In this document: in pieces, positions 24,026-32,796 of the stretch
How positions within the stretch are numbered: the stretch's first letter is position 1
How the letters are laid out: every line of letters starts with the position of its first letter
Assembly: GCA_963797835.1 (NCBI GenBank)
Contig: CAWCRN010000027.1
Span: 124,001 to 188,000, forward strand
DNA from: JBDTSW01 sp963797835
Lineage (GTDB): Bacteria; Actinomycetota; Thermoleophilia; Solirubrobacterales; 70-9
Reading direction: 5' to 3'
Length of the DNA stretch: 64,000 bases
Translations under genes and position numbers: made by a program
Notes under the pieces: model-generated
Told to the model about the DNA's origin: nothing
What the model saw: only the letters and a program-made list of their open reading frames with translations
Database searches by the model: none

Positions 24026-25141
24026 CTACAGGGAGGCCCAGACCTCGAGCTTGCGGCCGACGAGTTCGATCACCGCGTCGGTGAACTCCGTGGTGGCTGC
24101 GTGTCCGCCCAGGTCGGGCGTACGGGTCCCCGCCGCCACCGTCTCCAGCACCGATTCATAGATGGCCCGCGAGGCCCTCTCGGCCGCCTCGTCGGCGGCA
24201 GGGTCGACCTCATCGGCGCTGGCCGTCGCCTCGCCCGCGTAGTGCAGGACGGCGCCGCCGGCCAGGATCATGGCCATCGGGTTGGCGATGTCCTTGCCCT
24301 CCAGCGCCGGCGCCGTGCCATGCGGCGCCTCGGCCATCGCCACAGTGGTGCGCAGGCCTCCGTCGAGGCTGAGCAGCACCGACTCGGCCCCCGCGATCGA
24401 GCCGAACAGCGGCAGCACCAGGTCGGAGAGCAGGTCGCCGTCTCGGTTGAGGCACGGGATGACGAGCGAGTCCGTCGCGGCCCCGGTGACCAGTCCGGCC
24501 AGGGTGGCGTCGATCAGGACGGGCTCGTAGCCGCAGTCGGGGTGGCGCTCGGCGGCCGCGTCCATCTCCTCCTTCAGCATCCCCTCGTACACGGGGCTCA
24601 CGGTCCACTTCGGCCCCCCGTAGACCCGCCCGCCGATCCGCTCGGCCTCGCGGAAGGCGAACTCGGCCACGGCACGGCAGTCGGAGCGGCAGATCGTCTC
24701 GGTGCGGTGGGCCAGCTCGTCGCCGTCGACCTCCTCGCGCCACTGCTCGGCGCCGTAGGCGTCGCCCACCGCCATCCGGCAGACCGAGATCGGGTTGTGG
24801 ACGCCCGCCACCGGCGTCACGCCCGGGATGCGGCGGCCGGTACGCACGATCACCTTGCCGTCGATCGCCTCGCGGAGGATCCGGTTGGGGCTGCCGACGT
24901 CGTCGGCGCCCTCCGGCGTGATCGTGGCCGCCTTGAGGCCCAGGCCGGTCTCGCGCATGGCCTGCGCCGCCTCGGTCACGACCCCGTTCGTCGTGGCCCG
25001 ACGGTTCTCCAGCGACAGGTCGAACCGCCGGATCTCGAGGTCCAGGCGAAGCAGCTCCGGGTCGAGCACTCGCAGCGCCTGCTCCAGCAGCTCCTGCCCG
25101 GTCTGATCGCCCTCCAGCGCGACTATGCTCACCGCGGCCAT
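24026..25141 (-). CDS. Isocitrate/isopropylmalate dehydrogenase family protein
   Basis: NAD(P)-dependent beta-decarboxylating dehydrogenase of about 371 residues. Substrate-loop residues lie in NRRATTNGVVTEAAQAMRET and GSPNRILREAIDGKVIVRTG. The Tyr/Lys catalytic pair lies in GGRVYGGPKWTVSPVYEGML, and the metal Asp region in NRDGDLLSDLVLPLFGSIAG. The cofactor loop is APHGTAPALEGKDIANP. The N-terminus is VSIVALEGDQTGQELLEQAL, replacing the usual GDGIGPE. I start it at ATG 25141, because a -10-like TATGTT lies 6 bases upstream and the family begins near there. Whether it acts as isocitrate, isopropylmalate or another malate-type dehydrogenase cannot be told from context. Confidence 0.88.
   Translation of the reverse strand: MAAVSIVALEGDQTGQELLEQALRVLDPELLRLDLEIRRFDLSLENRRATTNGVVTEAAQAMRETGLGLKAATITPEGADDVGSPNRILREAIDGKVIVRTGRRIPGVTPVAGVHNPISVCRMAVGDAYGAEQWREEVDGDELAHRTETICRSDCRAVAEFAFREAERIGGRVYGGPKWTVSPVYEGMLKEEMDAAAERHPDCGYEPVLIDATLAGLVTGAATDSLVIPCLNRDGDLLSDLVLPLFGSIAGAESVLLSLDGGLRTTVAMAEAPHGTAPALEGKDIANPMAMILAGGAVLHYAGEATASADEVDPAADEAAERASRAIYESVLETVAAGTRTPDLGGHAATTEFTDAVIELVGRKLEVWASL
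25124..25129 (+). promoter_or_regulatory. Putative -10 TATGCT for the zinc-ribbon gene, inside the opposing gene
   Basis: Ten bases before ATG 25140; it lies within the first codons of the reverse-strand dehydrogenase gene. Matches TAnnnT and is close to TATAAT. Confidence 0.4.
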
Positions 25142-25482
25142 GGACGGAACATATGCCGAGCGGTGCTCCTGGTGCGGCGCGGACATCGGGCACGGACGAC
25201 GGGTTCCGCGTCTTCGAGCCGGCGGGCGAGCGGCGCGCCGCGTTCTGCCGCCTCGAGCACGTCGTGCCGTGGGCGATCCAGGGGGCCCACTGGGACCCCG
25301 GCGCCCTCGACGAGCCGCCTGCCCTGGACGAGGAGGTCAGCGCCTGCGCCCACTGTGGCGAGCCCCTGGGCGACGTCCACGTACTACTGGTCCGCCACCG
25401 CGGCGAGTACCGCATCCCCGACGGCTTCTGCTCGGTGGACCACCTGCTGGAGTGGGCGAAGGCGGGGGGCCGCTGGCGCTAG
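25140..25482 (+). CDS. Small zinc-ribbon protein, frame broken near 25190
   Basis: About 114 residues. It begins MDGTYAERCSWCGADI and, after a one-base break near 25190, continues GTDDGFRVFEPAGERRAAFC. Two Cys pairs (CSWC; CAHC) plus further Cys/His (FCRLEH, FCSVDH) suggest two treble-clef or zinc-ribbon sites. No function is known to me. Its ATG overlaps the start codon of the divergent dehydrogenase gene within the palindrome CCATGG, so the two genes have no intergenic space at all. Confidence 0.72.
25148..25153 (-). promoter_or_regulatory. Putative -10 TATGTT for the dehydrogenase gene, inside the opposing gene
   Basis: Six bases before the reverse-strand ATG at 25141; it lies within codons 3-5 of the forward zinc-ribbon gene. 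Part of the reciprocal promoter arrangement described in the findings. Confidence 0.4.
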
Positions 25483-25548
25483 GCACGACGTCAGCGGCGG
25501 GATGTTCATCACCGAGGGAGGCACCAGCGACCGCGGTTGGCGGGTTTT

Positions 25549-25563
25549 GCCCGCATAGCGGGC
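25549..25563. terminator. Short hairpin between convergent zinc-ribbon and hydrolase genes
   Basis: GCCCGC-ATA-GCGGGC, 6-bp perfect stem. The 5' half can alternatively pair with GCGGG at 25540, giving two competing folds. Position between convergent stops fits a terminator. Confidence 0.4.
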
Positions 25564-25568
25564 CAAAC

Positions 25569-26640
25569 TCACCGATCACCCCGGCCGACCCCGCCTGCGC
25601 TATCTAGTTGTCGCCCTGACTGCCCCCTTGACCACCACGCGGCGAGCGCCGCCCACCATCCTTCCCTCCGCTCGGACCCCGACGCCTCCGCGATCGCCGC
25701 CACCGCCGCGAACTCCTCCACCAGCGCGGCGGTCTCCTCCGGCGCCTCCACCTGCGGCGTGTGGCCGACGCCGGGCAGGGTCTCGATCCTCACCCCGGGG
25801 ACGTCGCTCCACTCCTCCTCGGCCTGGGCCGTGTCCACGATCTGGTCCTCCTCACCGAGGATCACCATCAGGGGCACCGCGGCCGAGGTGATGCGGGTGT
25901 CGAGGGGCTCGGCGTCGCGGTAGTCGCTCAGGGCCTCCTGCGTCTCCTTGAACGACGTGTAGGTCATCGCCCGGAAGTTCTCGACGATCACGTCCTCGAA
26001 CTCCGGGCTCACCTCGTAGTCCGGCGCAAACGCCTCGTTGAACGCTGAGCGAATGGCGACGTCGGGGGTGAGGCGGTACATCGCCTGACCCAGCACGGGG
26101 ACGTACCCGAGGCGGGCGATGAACGGCAGCGAGCTGGCGTCGTTGGTCGCGGCCAGGCTCATGTCGACCACGCGGTCGACGAGCTGGCTTGATTGCTCGG
26201 CAAGCGCGACCGCGATGCCGGCGCCCATGGACTGGCCGACCACTACCGCGCCCTGCACGTCGAGCTGGTTGAGCGCCCCTGCCACGAGGCCCGCCTGGCC
26301 CTCGACCGAATAGCCGCTTGCGGGCTTCTCGGAGCCACCGTGACCGAGCAGGTCGATCCGGATCACGCGATGGCCCTCGTTCAGGAGCGGGGCCAGCTCG
26401 TCCCACCAGTCGCAGCGAGCACAGATAGCAGTGGATGAGCACGATGGGGGCGCCGTCGGCGCCGGGCGGCGCCGGCTCGTCGAGCACCTGGACGTCGCCT
26501 CCGGGCAGGCTGATGATCTCGCCGCCCTCGACGGTCACCTCAGCGCCCTTGGTCTGCTGGTTGAGGACGATCGTGTTGAGGGCGAGCAGCGCCGCGAGCA
26601 CGACCGCGAGGCCGATCAGGACCTTCCAGCGTGTCTTCAT
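25569..26640 (-). CDS. Alpha/beta hydrolase with N-terminal membrane anchor, frame broken near 26420
   Basis: Starts at ATG 26640 (overlapping the HD-gene stop, ATGA) with KTRWKVLIGLAVVLAALLAL, a signal anchor facing outward. The first strand and oxyanion region (GADGAPIVLIHCYLCSLR) precede a one-base break near 26420. Removing one base gives WWDELAPLL, then VIRIDLLGHGGSEKP. The nucleophile elbow is VVGQSMGAGIA (Ser), the acid lies in VILGEEDQIV (Asp) and the base in PGVGHTPQVEAPEE (His), so the catalytic triad is complete. The last 35 residues are low-complexity and may reflect another frame error. The substrate is unknown. Confidence 0.87.
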
Positions 26641-27239
26641 GCCGCGCCGGAACCGGCGCCGCCGGCGTCCTCGCGGGGGCCCAGGCCGAGCTCGTCGGCC
26701 CGCTCCGCCATCGCCGCGATCAGGAAGGTGACGTGCTCGTCGAAGTCGACGCCCAGCTCCTCGGCGCCCTGCGCCACCTCGTCGCGGTTGACCCCGGCGG
26801 CGAACGAGGGCTGCTTGAGCTTCTTCTTCACGGACTTCGGCTTCATCCCCTCGATCCCCGTGGGGCGCACCAACGCGCAGGCGGAGATGAAGCCCGACAG
26901 CTCGTCGACCGCGAACAGCGTCTTCGCCATCGGAGTCTCGCGCGGGACTCCGAGGAAGGTGGCGTGACCGGCGACGGCGTCGATCACGTCCTGTGGGTAG
27001 CCGCGGGCCTCCAGCTCCTTGAGTGCGTAGCGGGGATGCCCGGTGTCGAGGTCCGGGTAGCGCTCGTAGTCGAGGTCGTGGACGAGCCCGGTCACCGCCC
27101 ACCGCTCCTCGTCCTCGCCGTACTTGCGCGCGTAGGCGACCATCCCGGCCTCAACGCCCAATAGGTGCTTGCGCAGCGAGTCGGATTCGACCCATTCGCA
27201 GACCAGGTCCCAGGCTTCCTGTCGCGTCGGCTCGGCCAT
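26637..27239 (-). CDS. HD-domain putative hydrolase
   Basis: 200-residue HD-family metal-dependent phosphohydrolase-like protein. The His is in SLRKHLLGVEAGM and the HD pair in VTGLVHDLDYERYPD. Another conserved His region is VIDAVAGHATFLG. Proteins of this type often annotate as HDIG-domain predicted hydrolases of unknown substrate. It begins at ATG 27239, divergent from murA by 26 bases, and overlaps the hydrolase gene downstream by 4 bases. Confidence 0.83.
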   Translation of the reverse strand: MAEPTRQEAWDLVCEWVESDSLRKHLLGVEAGMVAYARKYGEDEERWAVTGLVHDLDYERYPDLDTGHPRYALKELEARGYPQDVIDAVAGHATFLGVPRETPMAKTLFAVDELSGFISACALVRPTGIEGMKPKSVKKKLKQPSFAAGVNRDEVAQGAEELGVDFDEHVTFLIAAMAERADELGLGPREDAGGAGSGAA

Positions 27240-27250
27240 AAACCGTCGTT

Positions 27251-27257
27251 TACCCTA
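27251..27257. promoter_or_regulatory. Symmetric -10 element shared by murA and the divergent HD gene
   Basis: TACCCTA reads TACCCT on the forward strand, 9 bases before the murA ATG. It reads TAGGGT on the reverse strand, 12 bases before the HD-gene ATG. One overlapping heptamer therefore provides a TAnnnT -10 in both directions. No Shine-Dalgarno sequence precedes murA. Confidence 0.5.
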
Positions 27258-27265
27258 GACGCCAG

Positions 27266-28564
27266 ATGGAGAAGTTCGTCATCAAGGGGGGTGCGCCCCT
27301 CTCCGGCGAGATCACCGTCGCCGGGAACAAGAACGCGGCGCTGCCTATCCTCGCGGCGTGCCTGCTCACGTCCGAGGAGGTGCGGCTGTCGAACGTGCCG
27401 CGGATCCGCGACGTCGAAACCCAGATCGCGCTCCTCGAGAGCCTCGGGGTGAAGGCGACCTGGACGGCCGACAACGACCTCAGCCTGCAGGCCGACGCGG
27501 TCACGGACACCGCGGTCGACGAGGCGCTCGCCGCCCGCATCCGGGCCTCGTTCCTGCTCGCGGGACCGCTGCTCGCCCGGTTCGGCGAGGCGCGTATGCC
27601 TCCCCCCGGCGGCGATACGATCGGCCGCCGCCGCCTGGACCCTCACCTCGACGCCTTCATCGACATGGGCGCCAACGTGAGCGGCGACCGCATGATCGAG
27701 ATCACCGCCGGCGACGGCCTGCGGCCCTGCCGGATCTTCATGGACGAGCCGTCCGTCATGGCCACGGAGAACGCGCTGTTGGCGGCGGCGCTGACCCCGG
27801 GCCCGACGACGATCGGTAACGCGGCCTGCGAGCCCCACGTGCAGGACCTGGCCCGGCTGCTGGTGAAGATGGGCGCCTCCGTCGACGGCATCGGGTCGAA
27901 CGTGATGACCGTGCACGGACGTGAGACTCTGGGCGGCGCCGAGCACCACATCTGCCCCGATCACATCGAGGCGGCCAGCTTCATGGCCCTCGCGGCGGCC
28001 ACCGGAGGCGAGCTTCGGATCCGCGAGATCGAGCCCGAGGACCTGATGGCCGTCCGCCGCCACTTCGGCAGGCTGGGCCTCACCACCACGATCGAGGGGC
28101 GGGACCTCGTCGTGCCCGCCGGGCAGGACCTGGTCGTGAGAGACGACATGGGCGACGCGATCCCCAAGATCGACGACGGCCCGTGGCCCGCTTTCCCGGC
28201 CGACCTCACTTCGATCGCCGTCGCCCTCGCGACGCAGGCCGACGGCGAGGTGATGATCTTCGAGAAGATGTTCGAGAACCGCCTGTTCTTCGTCGACAAG
28301 CTCGTCGCCATGGGCGCTCGGATCCTCCTCTGCGACCCGCACAGGGCCGTGGTGAGTGGTCCGAGCCGGCTTCACGGCGAGCGGCTCGAGAGCCCGGACA
28401 TCCGGGCCGGCATGGCGATGCTCATCGCCGCGCTGTGCGCCGAGGGCACGTCGGAGATCGGCAACGTCGCCCAGATCGACCGTGGGTACGAGCGGATCGA
28501 CCTGCGCCTACGCGACCTGGGCGCCCAGATCGAGCGGGTCGCCGGCGAGCGCGTTCCTGCGTAG
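27266..28564 (+). CDS. murA: UDP-N-acetylglucosamine 1-carboxyvinyltransferase with Asp at the Cys115 position
   Basis: First committed step of peptidoglycan precursor synthesis: enolpyruvyl transfer from PEP to UDP-GlcNAc. 432 residues, normal length, with the catalytic Lys22 in AGNKNAALPILAACLL. The mobile active-site loop reads PPPGGDTIGRRRLDPH, with Asp117 where most bacteria have the fosfomycin-reactive cysteine. The C-terminal lobe has ENRLFFVDKLVAMGA and RAGMAMLIAALCAEG. It is probably transcribed leaderless from TACCCT and leads into the histidine genes 54 bases downstream. Confidence 0.95.
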   Translation: MEKFVIKGGAPLSGEITVAGNKNAALPILAACLLTSEEVRLSNVPRIRDVETQIALLESLGVKATWTADNDLSLQADAVTDTAVDEALAARIRASFLLAGPLLARFGEARMPPPGGDTIGRRRLDPHLDAFIDMGANVSGDRMIEITAGDGLRPCRIFMDEPSVMATENALLAAALTPGPTTIGNAACEPHVQDLARLLVKMGASVDGIGSNVMTVHGRETLGGAEHHICPDHIEAASFMALAAATGGELRIREIEPEDLMAVRRHFGRLGLTTTIEGRDLVVPAGQDLVVRDDMGDAIPKIDDGPWPAFPADLTSIAVALATQADGEVMIFEKMFENRLFFVDKLVAMGARILLCDPHRAVVSGPSRLHGERLESPDIRAGMAMLIAALCAEGTSEIGNVAQIDRGYERIDLRLRDLGAQIERVAGERVPA

Positions 28565-28618
28565 AGGCCGCACCCCAGTCCCTACCCTGCGCGAGCGGCC
28601 GAACGGCCCGGTGAGACG

Positions 28619-29617
28619 ATGAGCAACCCGACGCCCCCTGGCACCAGGGACATCCTGCCTGACGAGATGCGCGAGCTTCGCGCGCTTCAGGGCGCGATGT
28701 TCGAGGTCTTCGAGCGCTACGGGTACGGCGAGGTGCGGACGCCCACGATCGAGTACGACGAGGTGCTCGCACGGGCGGGCGAGGCCGCGCCGCCGCCCGC
28801 GCACCGCTTCTTCGGGGAGGGCGGTGAGCTGCTGGCGATGCGCTCGGACATGACGATCCCCATCGCACGACTGGTCGCCACCCGCTACGCGGGGGAGGAA
28901 GGCCCGTTCCGCCTCTCCTACGCGGGCACGGCGTATCGCGCGGTCACCCCGCAGCGCGGGCAGAGCCGGGAGTTCATGCAGGCGGGCCTGGAGCTGATCG
29001 GCGAGGCGGCGCCCGACGGGACCGCCGAGGTGATCGAGGTGCTGAGCGCGGCGTTGGATGCCGCCGGCCTCACCAGGGCGGTGATCGGCTTGGGCGACGC
29101 CGACCTGTTCAAGCAGCTGCTCGACGAGCTTGGCGTGGGCGGAGAGGGACGGGCCCGCGTGGTCGACCGGCTCGCTGCCCACGACCTCGTGGGCCTGGAG
29201 GCCGAGGTCGACGGGCTCGACCTCGAGCCCCGCGCCCGCGAGACCCTGCTGCGCCTGCCGAACATCCGGGGTGGGGCGGAGGCACTTGCCGCGGCTCGCG
29301 AGCTGGGCGGCGAGGCCGTCGAGCGTGCCACCGGCCGTCTCGCCGCCACCTACGAGGCGCTCCGCTCCCGTGGGGTCGCCGACCGCATCCTGCTCGACCT
29401 CGGCCTGCTGCGTGACCTCGGCTACTACACCGGCGCGATCGTCGAGGTCTACGACCCGGCCGTCGGGCACGTGCTGGGCGGCGGCGGCCGCTACGACGAG
29501 CTGATGGGGCGCTTCGGGCGCCCACTGCCCGCCGCCGGGTTCGCGCTCTTCCTCGAGCGCGTGCACATCGCGCAGGCGGAGGAGGAGCGGATCGGCGCGA
29601 GGGAGGGCGCCGGATGA
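28619..29617 (+). CDS. hisZ: ATP phosphoribosyltransferase regulatory subunit HisZ
   Basis: HisRS-like paralogue that activates short-form HisG. The class II synthetase fold shows in LPDEMRELRALQGAMFEVF and RYGYGEVRTPTIEYDEVL. Motif 2 is MRSDMTIPIARLVATRY, and a motif-3 region GGGGRYDELMGRFGRPLPA follows. 332 residues, shorter than HisRS and without the anticodon-binding domain. The stop overlaps the hisG ATG (ATGA), and the presence of short HisG just after it supports HisZ over a second HisRS. Confidence 0.9.
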   Translation: MSNPTPPGTRDILPDEMRELRALQGAMFEVFERYGYGEVRTPTIEYDEVLARAGEAAPPPAHRFFGEGGELLAMRSDMTIPIARLVATRYAGEEGPFRLSYAGTAYRAVTPQRGQSREFMQAGLELIGEAAPDGTAEVIEVLSAALDAAGLTRAVIGLGDADLFKQLLDELGVGGEGRARVVDRLAAHDLVGLEAEVDGLDLEPRARETLLRLPNIRGGAEALAAARELGGEAVERATGRLAATYEALRSRGVADRILLDLGLLRDLGYYTGAIVEVYDPAVGHVLGGGGRYDELMGRFGRPLPAAGFALFLERVHIAQAEEERIGAREGAG

Positions 29618-30255
29618 GCGCGCCGCTGAAGCTGGCCGTCCCCCGCGGGGCCCTCTTCGGAGGCACCCTGGACCTGCTCGACGGCGTCGGGGTCGATACG
29701 GCCGAGGCCCGCGGCGACTCGCGCGCGCTCACGTTCGAGACGGGCGAGCTGGTCCTCGTGACGATGCGCCCGTCGGACGTCCCCACCTACGTCGAGGCGG
29801 GCGCCGCCGACTTGGGCATCACGGGCAAGGACGTGCTCCTGGAGCAATCCGACCGGGTCGTCTACGAGCTCCTCGACCTGCGCTACGGCGCGTGCCGCAT
29901 GGTGCTCGCCGGCCGGCGCGGCGACGAGCGGCTCTCCGAGGGCCAGCGGCGCCTCGGCGCGATGCGGGTCGCCACCAAGTACCCGCGCATCGCCGAGCGC
30001 TACTTCGAGGACACCGGCCGCCAGGCGGAGGTGATCGAGGTGAAGGGCTCGGTCGAACTGGCGCCCCTGGTGGACCTGGCGGACGGCATCGTGGACCTGG
30101 TGGACACCGGCCGCACGCTGGCCGACAACGACCTCGAGGTGCGCGAGGAGATCGCGCGATGCACCGCGCGGCTCGTCGCCAACCGGGTCGCGCACAAGTT
30201 GCGGGCCGCCGAGATCGACGCCCTCGCCGATCGCCTGCGGGAGGCCAGCGGATGA
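29614..30255 (+). CDS. hisG: ATP phosphoribosyltransferase, short form
   Basis: Catalytic subunit for the first histidine step (PRPP + ATP). 213 residues, the short form lacking the C-terminal regulatory ACT-like domain, hence dependent on HisZ. Conserved blocks: LAVPRGALFGGTLDLLDGVG, VPTYVEAGAADLGITGKDV and the PRPP-binding VDLVDTGRTLADNDLEV. It overlaps hisZ and hisD by ATGA at both ends. Confidence 0.95.
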   Translation: MSAPLKLAVPRGALFGGTLDLLDGVGVDTAEARGDSRALTFETGELVLVTMRPSDVPTYVEAGAADLGITGKDVLLEQSDRVVYELLDLRYGACRMVLAGRRGDERLSEGQRRLGAMRVATKYPRIAERYFEDTGRQAEVIEVKGSVELAPLVDLADGIVDLVDTGRTLADNDLEVREEIARCTARLVANRVAHKLRAAEIDALADRLREASG

Positions 30256-31529
30256 GGGTGAAGCGGCTGGAGTGGAGCGGCGCCAACCCCCGCGGCCTCG
30301 CGCGCGAGCTGCGCAGCCTGGGCGCCGACGAGCCGATCACCGGCGGGGTCCGCGAGATCCTCGAGCGGGTGCGGGGCGGAGGCGACGAGGCGGTACGCGA
30401 GCAGGCCGAGCGGTTCGGCGAGGCCCTGCCGGAGGCCCTTCGTGTCGACCCCGAGGCGGTGGGGGCAGCGCCGGGGCTGCTGGAGCCCGCGGTCCGCGAG
30501 GCGCTGCGCGTCGCCGCGGCCAACGTCGAGGCGGTTGCCCGCTCCGAGCTGGAGGCGCTCTCGCGGCCCGTCCTCTCGGAGCTGTCCCAGGGCCAGGGCG
30601 TCGAGATCCGAAACGAGCCGGTCGCGGCGGCGGGCGTCTACGCGCCGGGTGGCAAGGCCCCCTACCCCTCCTCGGTGCTGATGTGCTGCATCCCGGCCAG
30701 GGTGGCAGGGGTCCAGCGGGTGGCGCTCGCGAGCCCGCCCGGCGCCGGGGGACGCCCGAACGCGGCGGTCCTGGCGGCGGCCTCCATCGCGGGGGTGGAG
30801 GAGGTCTACACGATGGGCGGCGCCCAGGCGATCGCCGCGCTGGCCTTCGGCACCGAGAGCGTCGAGGCGGTGGACGTGATCGTCGGACCAGGCAACCGCT
30901 ACGTGACCGAGGCAAAGCGGCTCGTTTTCGGGCACGTGGGGATCGACGGCCTGGCCGGCCCCAGCGAGCTCCTCGTCGTGGCCGACTCCTCCGCCGACGC
31001 GAACCTGATCGCGCTCGACGTCCTCGCCCAGGCCGAGCACGGCGCCGATGCGCCGCTGGTGGTCCTCTCGCCAGACCCCGGCCTGCTGGACGCGATCGCC
31101 GAGCTGGTCGAGGAGCTCGCCGCCGATCGCCCCAGCGCCTCCGACGCCCCCCTTGCGCTCGTCGCCACCCCGGGGCTCGAGGTTGCGCTCGACCTCGCCG
31201 ACGCCTTCGCGCCGGAGCATCTGGAGCTGATCTTCACCGGGGCCGATGAGAACGCGGCCCGCTCCCGCGTGGCGGGATGCGTCTTTGTGGGCGCGGGCGG
31301 CGCGACCGCGTTCGGCGACTACGTCGCAGGGTCAAACCACGTGCTGCCGACCGGCGGCGCCGCCCGCTTCTCCGGCCCGCTCGGCCCCCGGGCGTTCATG
31401 CGGCGCACCTCGGTGGTCAGGATCCCCAGCGGGGCCGCCGCCGCGCTGGCGCCGGCCGCCGAGACCCTCGCGGGCGCCGAGGGATTCCCCGTGCACGGCG
31501 AGTCGGCCCGGGCCCGAGCCACCGATTGA
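30252..31529 (+). CDS. hisD: Histidinol dehydrogenase
   Basis: Zn-dependent NAD+ enzyme oxidising L-histidinol to histidine in two steps. 425 residues. Conserved: YAPGGKAPYPSSVLM, DVIVGPGNRYVTEAKR, GIDGLAGPSELLVVAD and the signature AQAEHGADAPLVVLS with metal-ligand residues. The C-terminal block FAPEHLELIF precedes TAFGDYVAGSNHVLPTGGAA. The start ATG overlaps the hisG stop (ATGA). Confidence 0.95.
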   Translation: MRVKRLEWSGANPRGLARELRSLGADEPITGGVREILERVRGGGDEAVREQAERFGEALPEALRVDPEAVGAAPGLLEPAVREALRVAAANVEAVARSELEALSRPVLSELSQGQGVEIRNEPVAAAGVYAPGGKAPYPSSVLMCCIPARVAGVQRVALASPPGAGGRPNAAVLAAASIAGVEEVYTMGGAQAIAALAFGTESVEAVDVIVGPGNRYVTEAKRLVFGHVGIDGLAGPSELLVVADSSADANLIALDVLAQAEHGADAPLVVLSPDPGLLDAIAELVEELAADRPSASDAPLALVATPGLEVALDLADAFAPEHLELIFTGADENAARSRVAGCVFVGAGGATAFGDYVAGSNHVLPTGGAARFSGPLGPRAFMRRTSVVRIPSGAAAALAPAAETLAGAEGFPVHGESARARATD

Positions 31530-31566
31530 TCCGCGAAACTGTCGATTTGCAGGAGCTTTCAATCGA

Positions 31567-32154
31567 ATGACGCGAACCGCAGACATCCACCGCAAGACCG
31601 GCGAGACCGACGTCCGCGTCGCCCTCGACCTCGACGGGGGAGAGGTGTCCGTGTCCACGGGCGTCGGCTTCTTCGACCACATGCTGGAGCTCGTGGGACG
31701 CCACGGCCGCCTCGGCCTGCGCGTCGAGGCCACCGGAGACCTCGAGACCGGCGCCCACCACACGGTCGAGGACGTGGGCATCGCCCTCGGGCAGGCGCTC
31801 GACGAGGCGCTCGCCGACCGGGCCGGTATCCGGCGCTACGCACACGCCGTGATCCCGATGGACGAGTCGCTCGGGGAGTGCGCGATCGACATCTCGGGAC
31901 GGCCGTTCTGCCGCTTCGACTCCGATGTGCCCGACGTGGCCATCGCCGGCTTCGACGCCGAGTTGGCCGAGGAGTTCTTCCGCGCCGTCGCAGCGAACGC
32001 CAAGCTCACACTCCACGTGGGCACCCGTTATGGCTCCAACGCGCACCACCTCGTCGAGGCATCGTTCAAGGCGTTCGCGCGTGCTCTGCGCGTGGCCGTC
32101 TCGATCGACCCGGACGAGCCGGGCGTGCCTTCGACGAAGGGTACGCTCAGCTAG
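31567..32154 (+). CDS. hisB: Imidazoleglycerol-phosphate dehydratase
   Basis: Mn-dependent dehydratase of histidine synthesis, 195 residues. It is the stand-alone form without the N-terminal histidinol-phosphatase domain. His-rich metal motifs are GFFDHMLELVGRHG, GAHHTVEDVGIALG and NAHHLVEASFKAFARAL. The ATG has an upstream AGGAG about 12 bases away, in the 37-base gap after hisD. HisH follows with no gap. Confidence 0.95.
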   Translation: MTRTADIHRKTGETDVRVALDLDGGEVSVSTGVGFFDHMLELVGRHGRLGLRVEATGDLETGAHHTVEDVGIALGQALDEALADRAGIRRYAHAVIPMDESLGECAIDISGRPFCRFDSDVPDVAIAGFDAELAEEFFRAVAANAKLTLHVGTRYGSNAHHLVEASFKAFARALRVAVSIDPDEPGVPSTKGTLS

Positions 32155-32796
32155 ATGCCCCGAATCGCGATCCTCGACTACGGCATGGGCAACCTGCGCT
32201 CGGCCGAGAAGGCCCTCGAGCGGGTGGGCGCGCGCGCCGAGCGGATCACGGAGCCCGCCGCCGCCGACGGCGCCGACGGCCTGGTTCTGCCAGGCGTGGG
32301 CGCGTTCGCCGAGGCGATGCGCCGGCTTCGCGCCAGGGGCTTCGACGCGCTCGCGCAGGAGTGGGCCGAGGCGGGCAGGCCGATCCTCGGCATCTGCCTC
32401 GGGATGCAGCTGCTCTTCGATTCCTCGACCGAGGGGGAGGGGGCACAGGGCCTGGGCCTGCTCGAGGGCGAGGTCACCGAGCTGCACGCCCCCGGCCGCA
32501 AGGTCCCGCACATCGGCTGGGAGCCGGTGCGCTGGGAGCGCCCGTCGCGCTTCGCCGCCGCGTTGGCGGAGCAGGGCGAGACGCCGTTCTACTTCGTCCA
32601 CTCCTTCGCCGCTCGGCCCGCCGACCCGGACATGGTGGTCGGGACCGCCGCATGGGGTGAGCGGTTCGCCGCCGTGGTCGAACGGGGCGCGATCCTGGGC
32701 GCGCAGTTCCACCCCGAGAAGTCGAGCGCGGCGGGCCTCGCGCTGCTCGCCGGGTTCGCGGCCGCCTGCGAGCCGATCGCCGCTCGACGGTCTTGA
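32155..32796 (+). CDS. hisH: Imidazole glycerol phosphate synthase glutaminase subunit
   Basis: Class I glutamine amidotransferase feeding ammonia to HisF. 213 residues. The nucleophile Cys lies in GICLGMQLLFDSS and the catalytic His/Glu in GAQFHPEKSSAAG; the N-terminus is IAILDYGMGNLRSAEKAL. The stop overlaps the TTG of hisA (TTGA). Confidence 0.95.
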   Translation: MPRIAILDYGMGNLRSAEKALERVGARAERITEPAAADGADGLVLPGVGAFAEAMRRLRARGFDALAQEWAEAGRPILGICLGMQLLFDSSTEGEGAQGLGLLEGEVTELHAPGRKVPHIGWEPVRWERPSRFAAALAEQGETPFYFVHSFAARPADPDMVVGTAAWGERFAAVVERGAILGAQFHPEKSSAAGLALLAGFAAACEPIAARRS

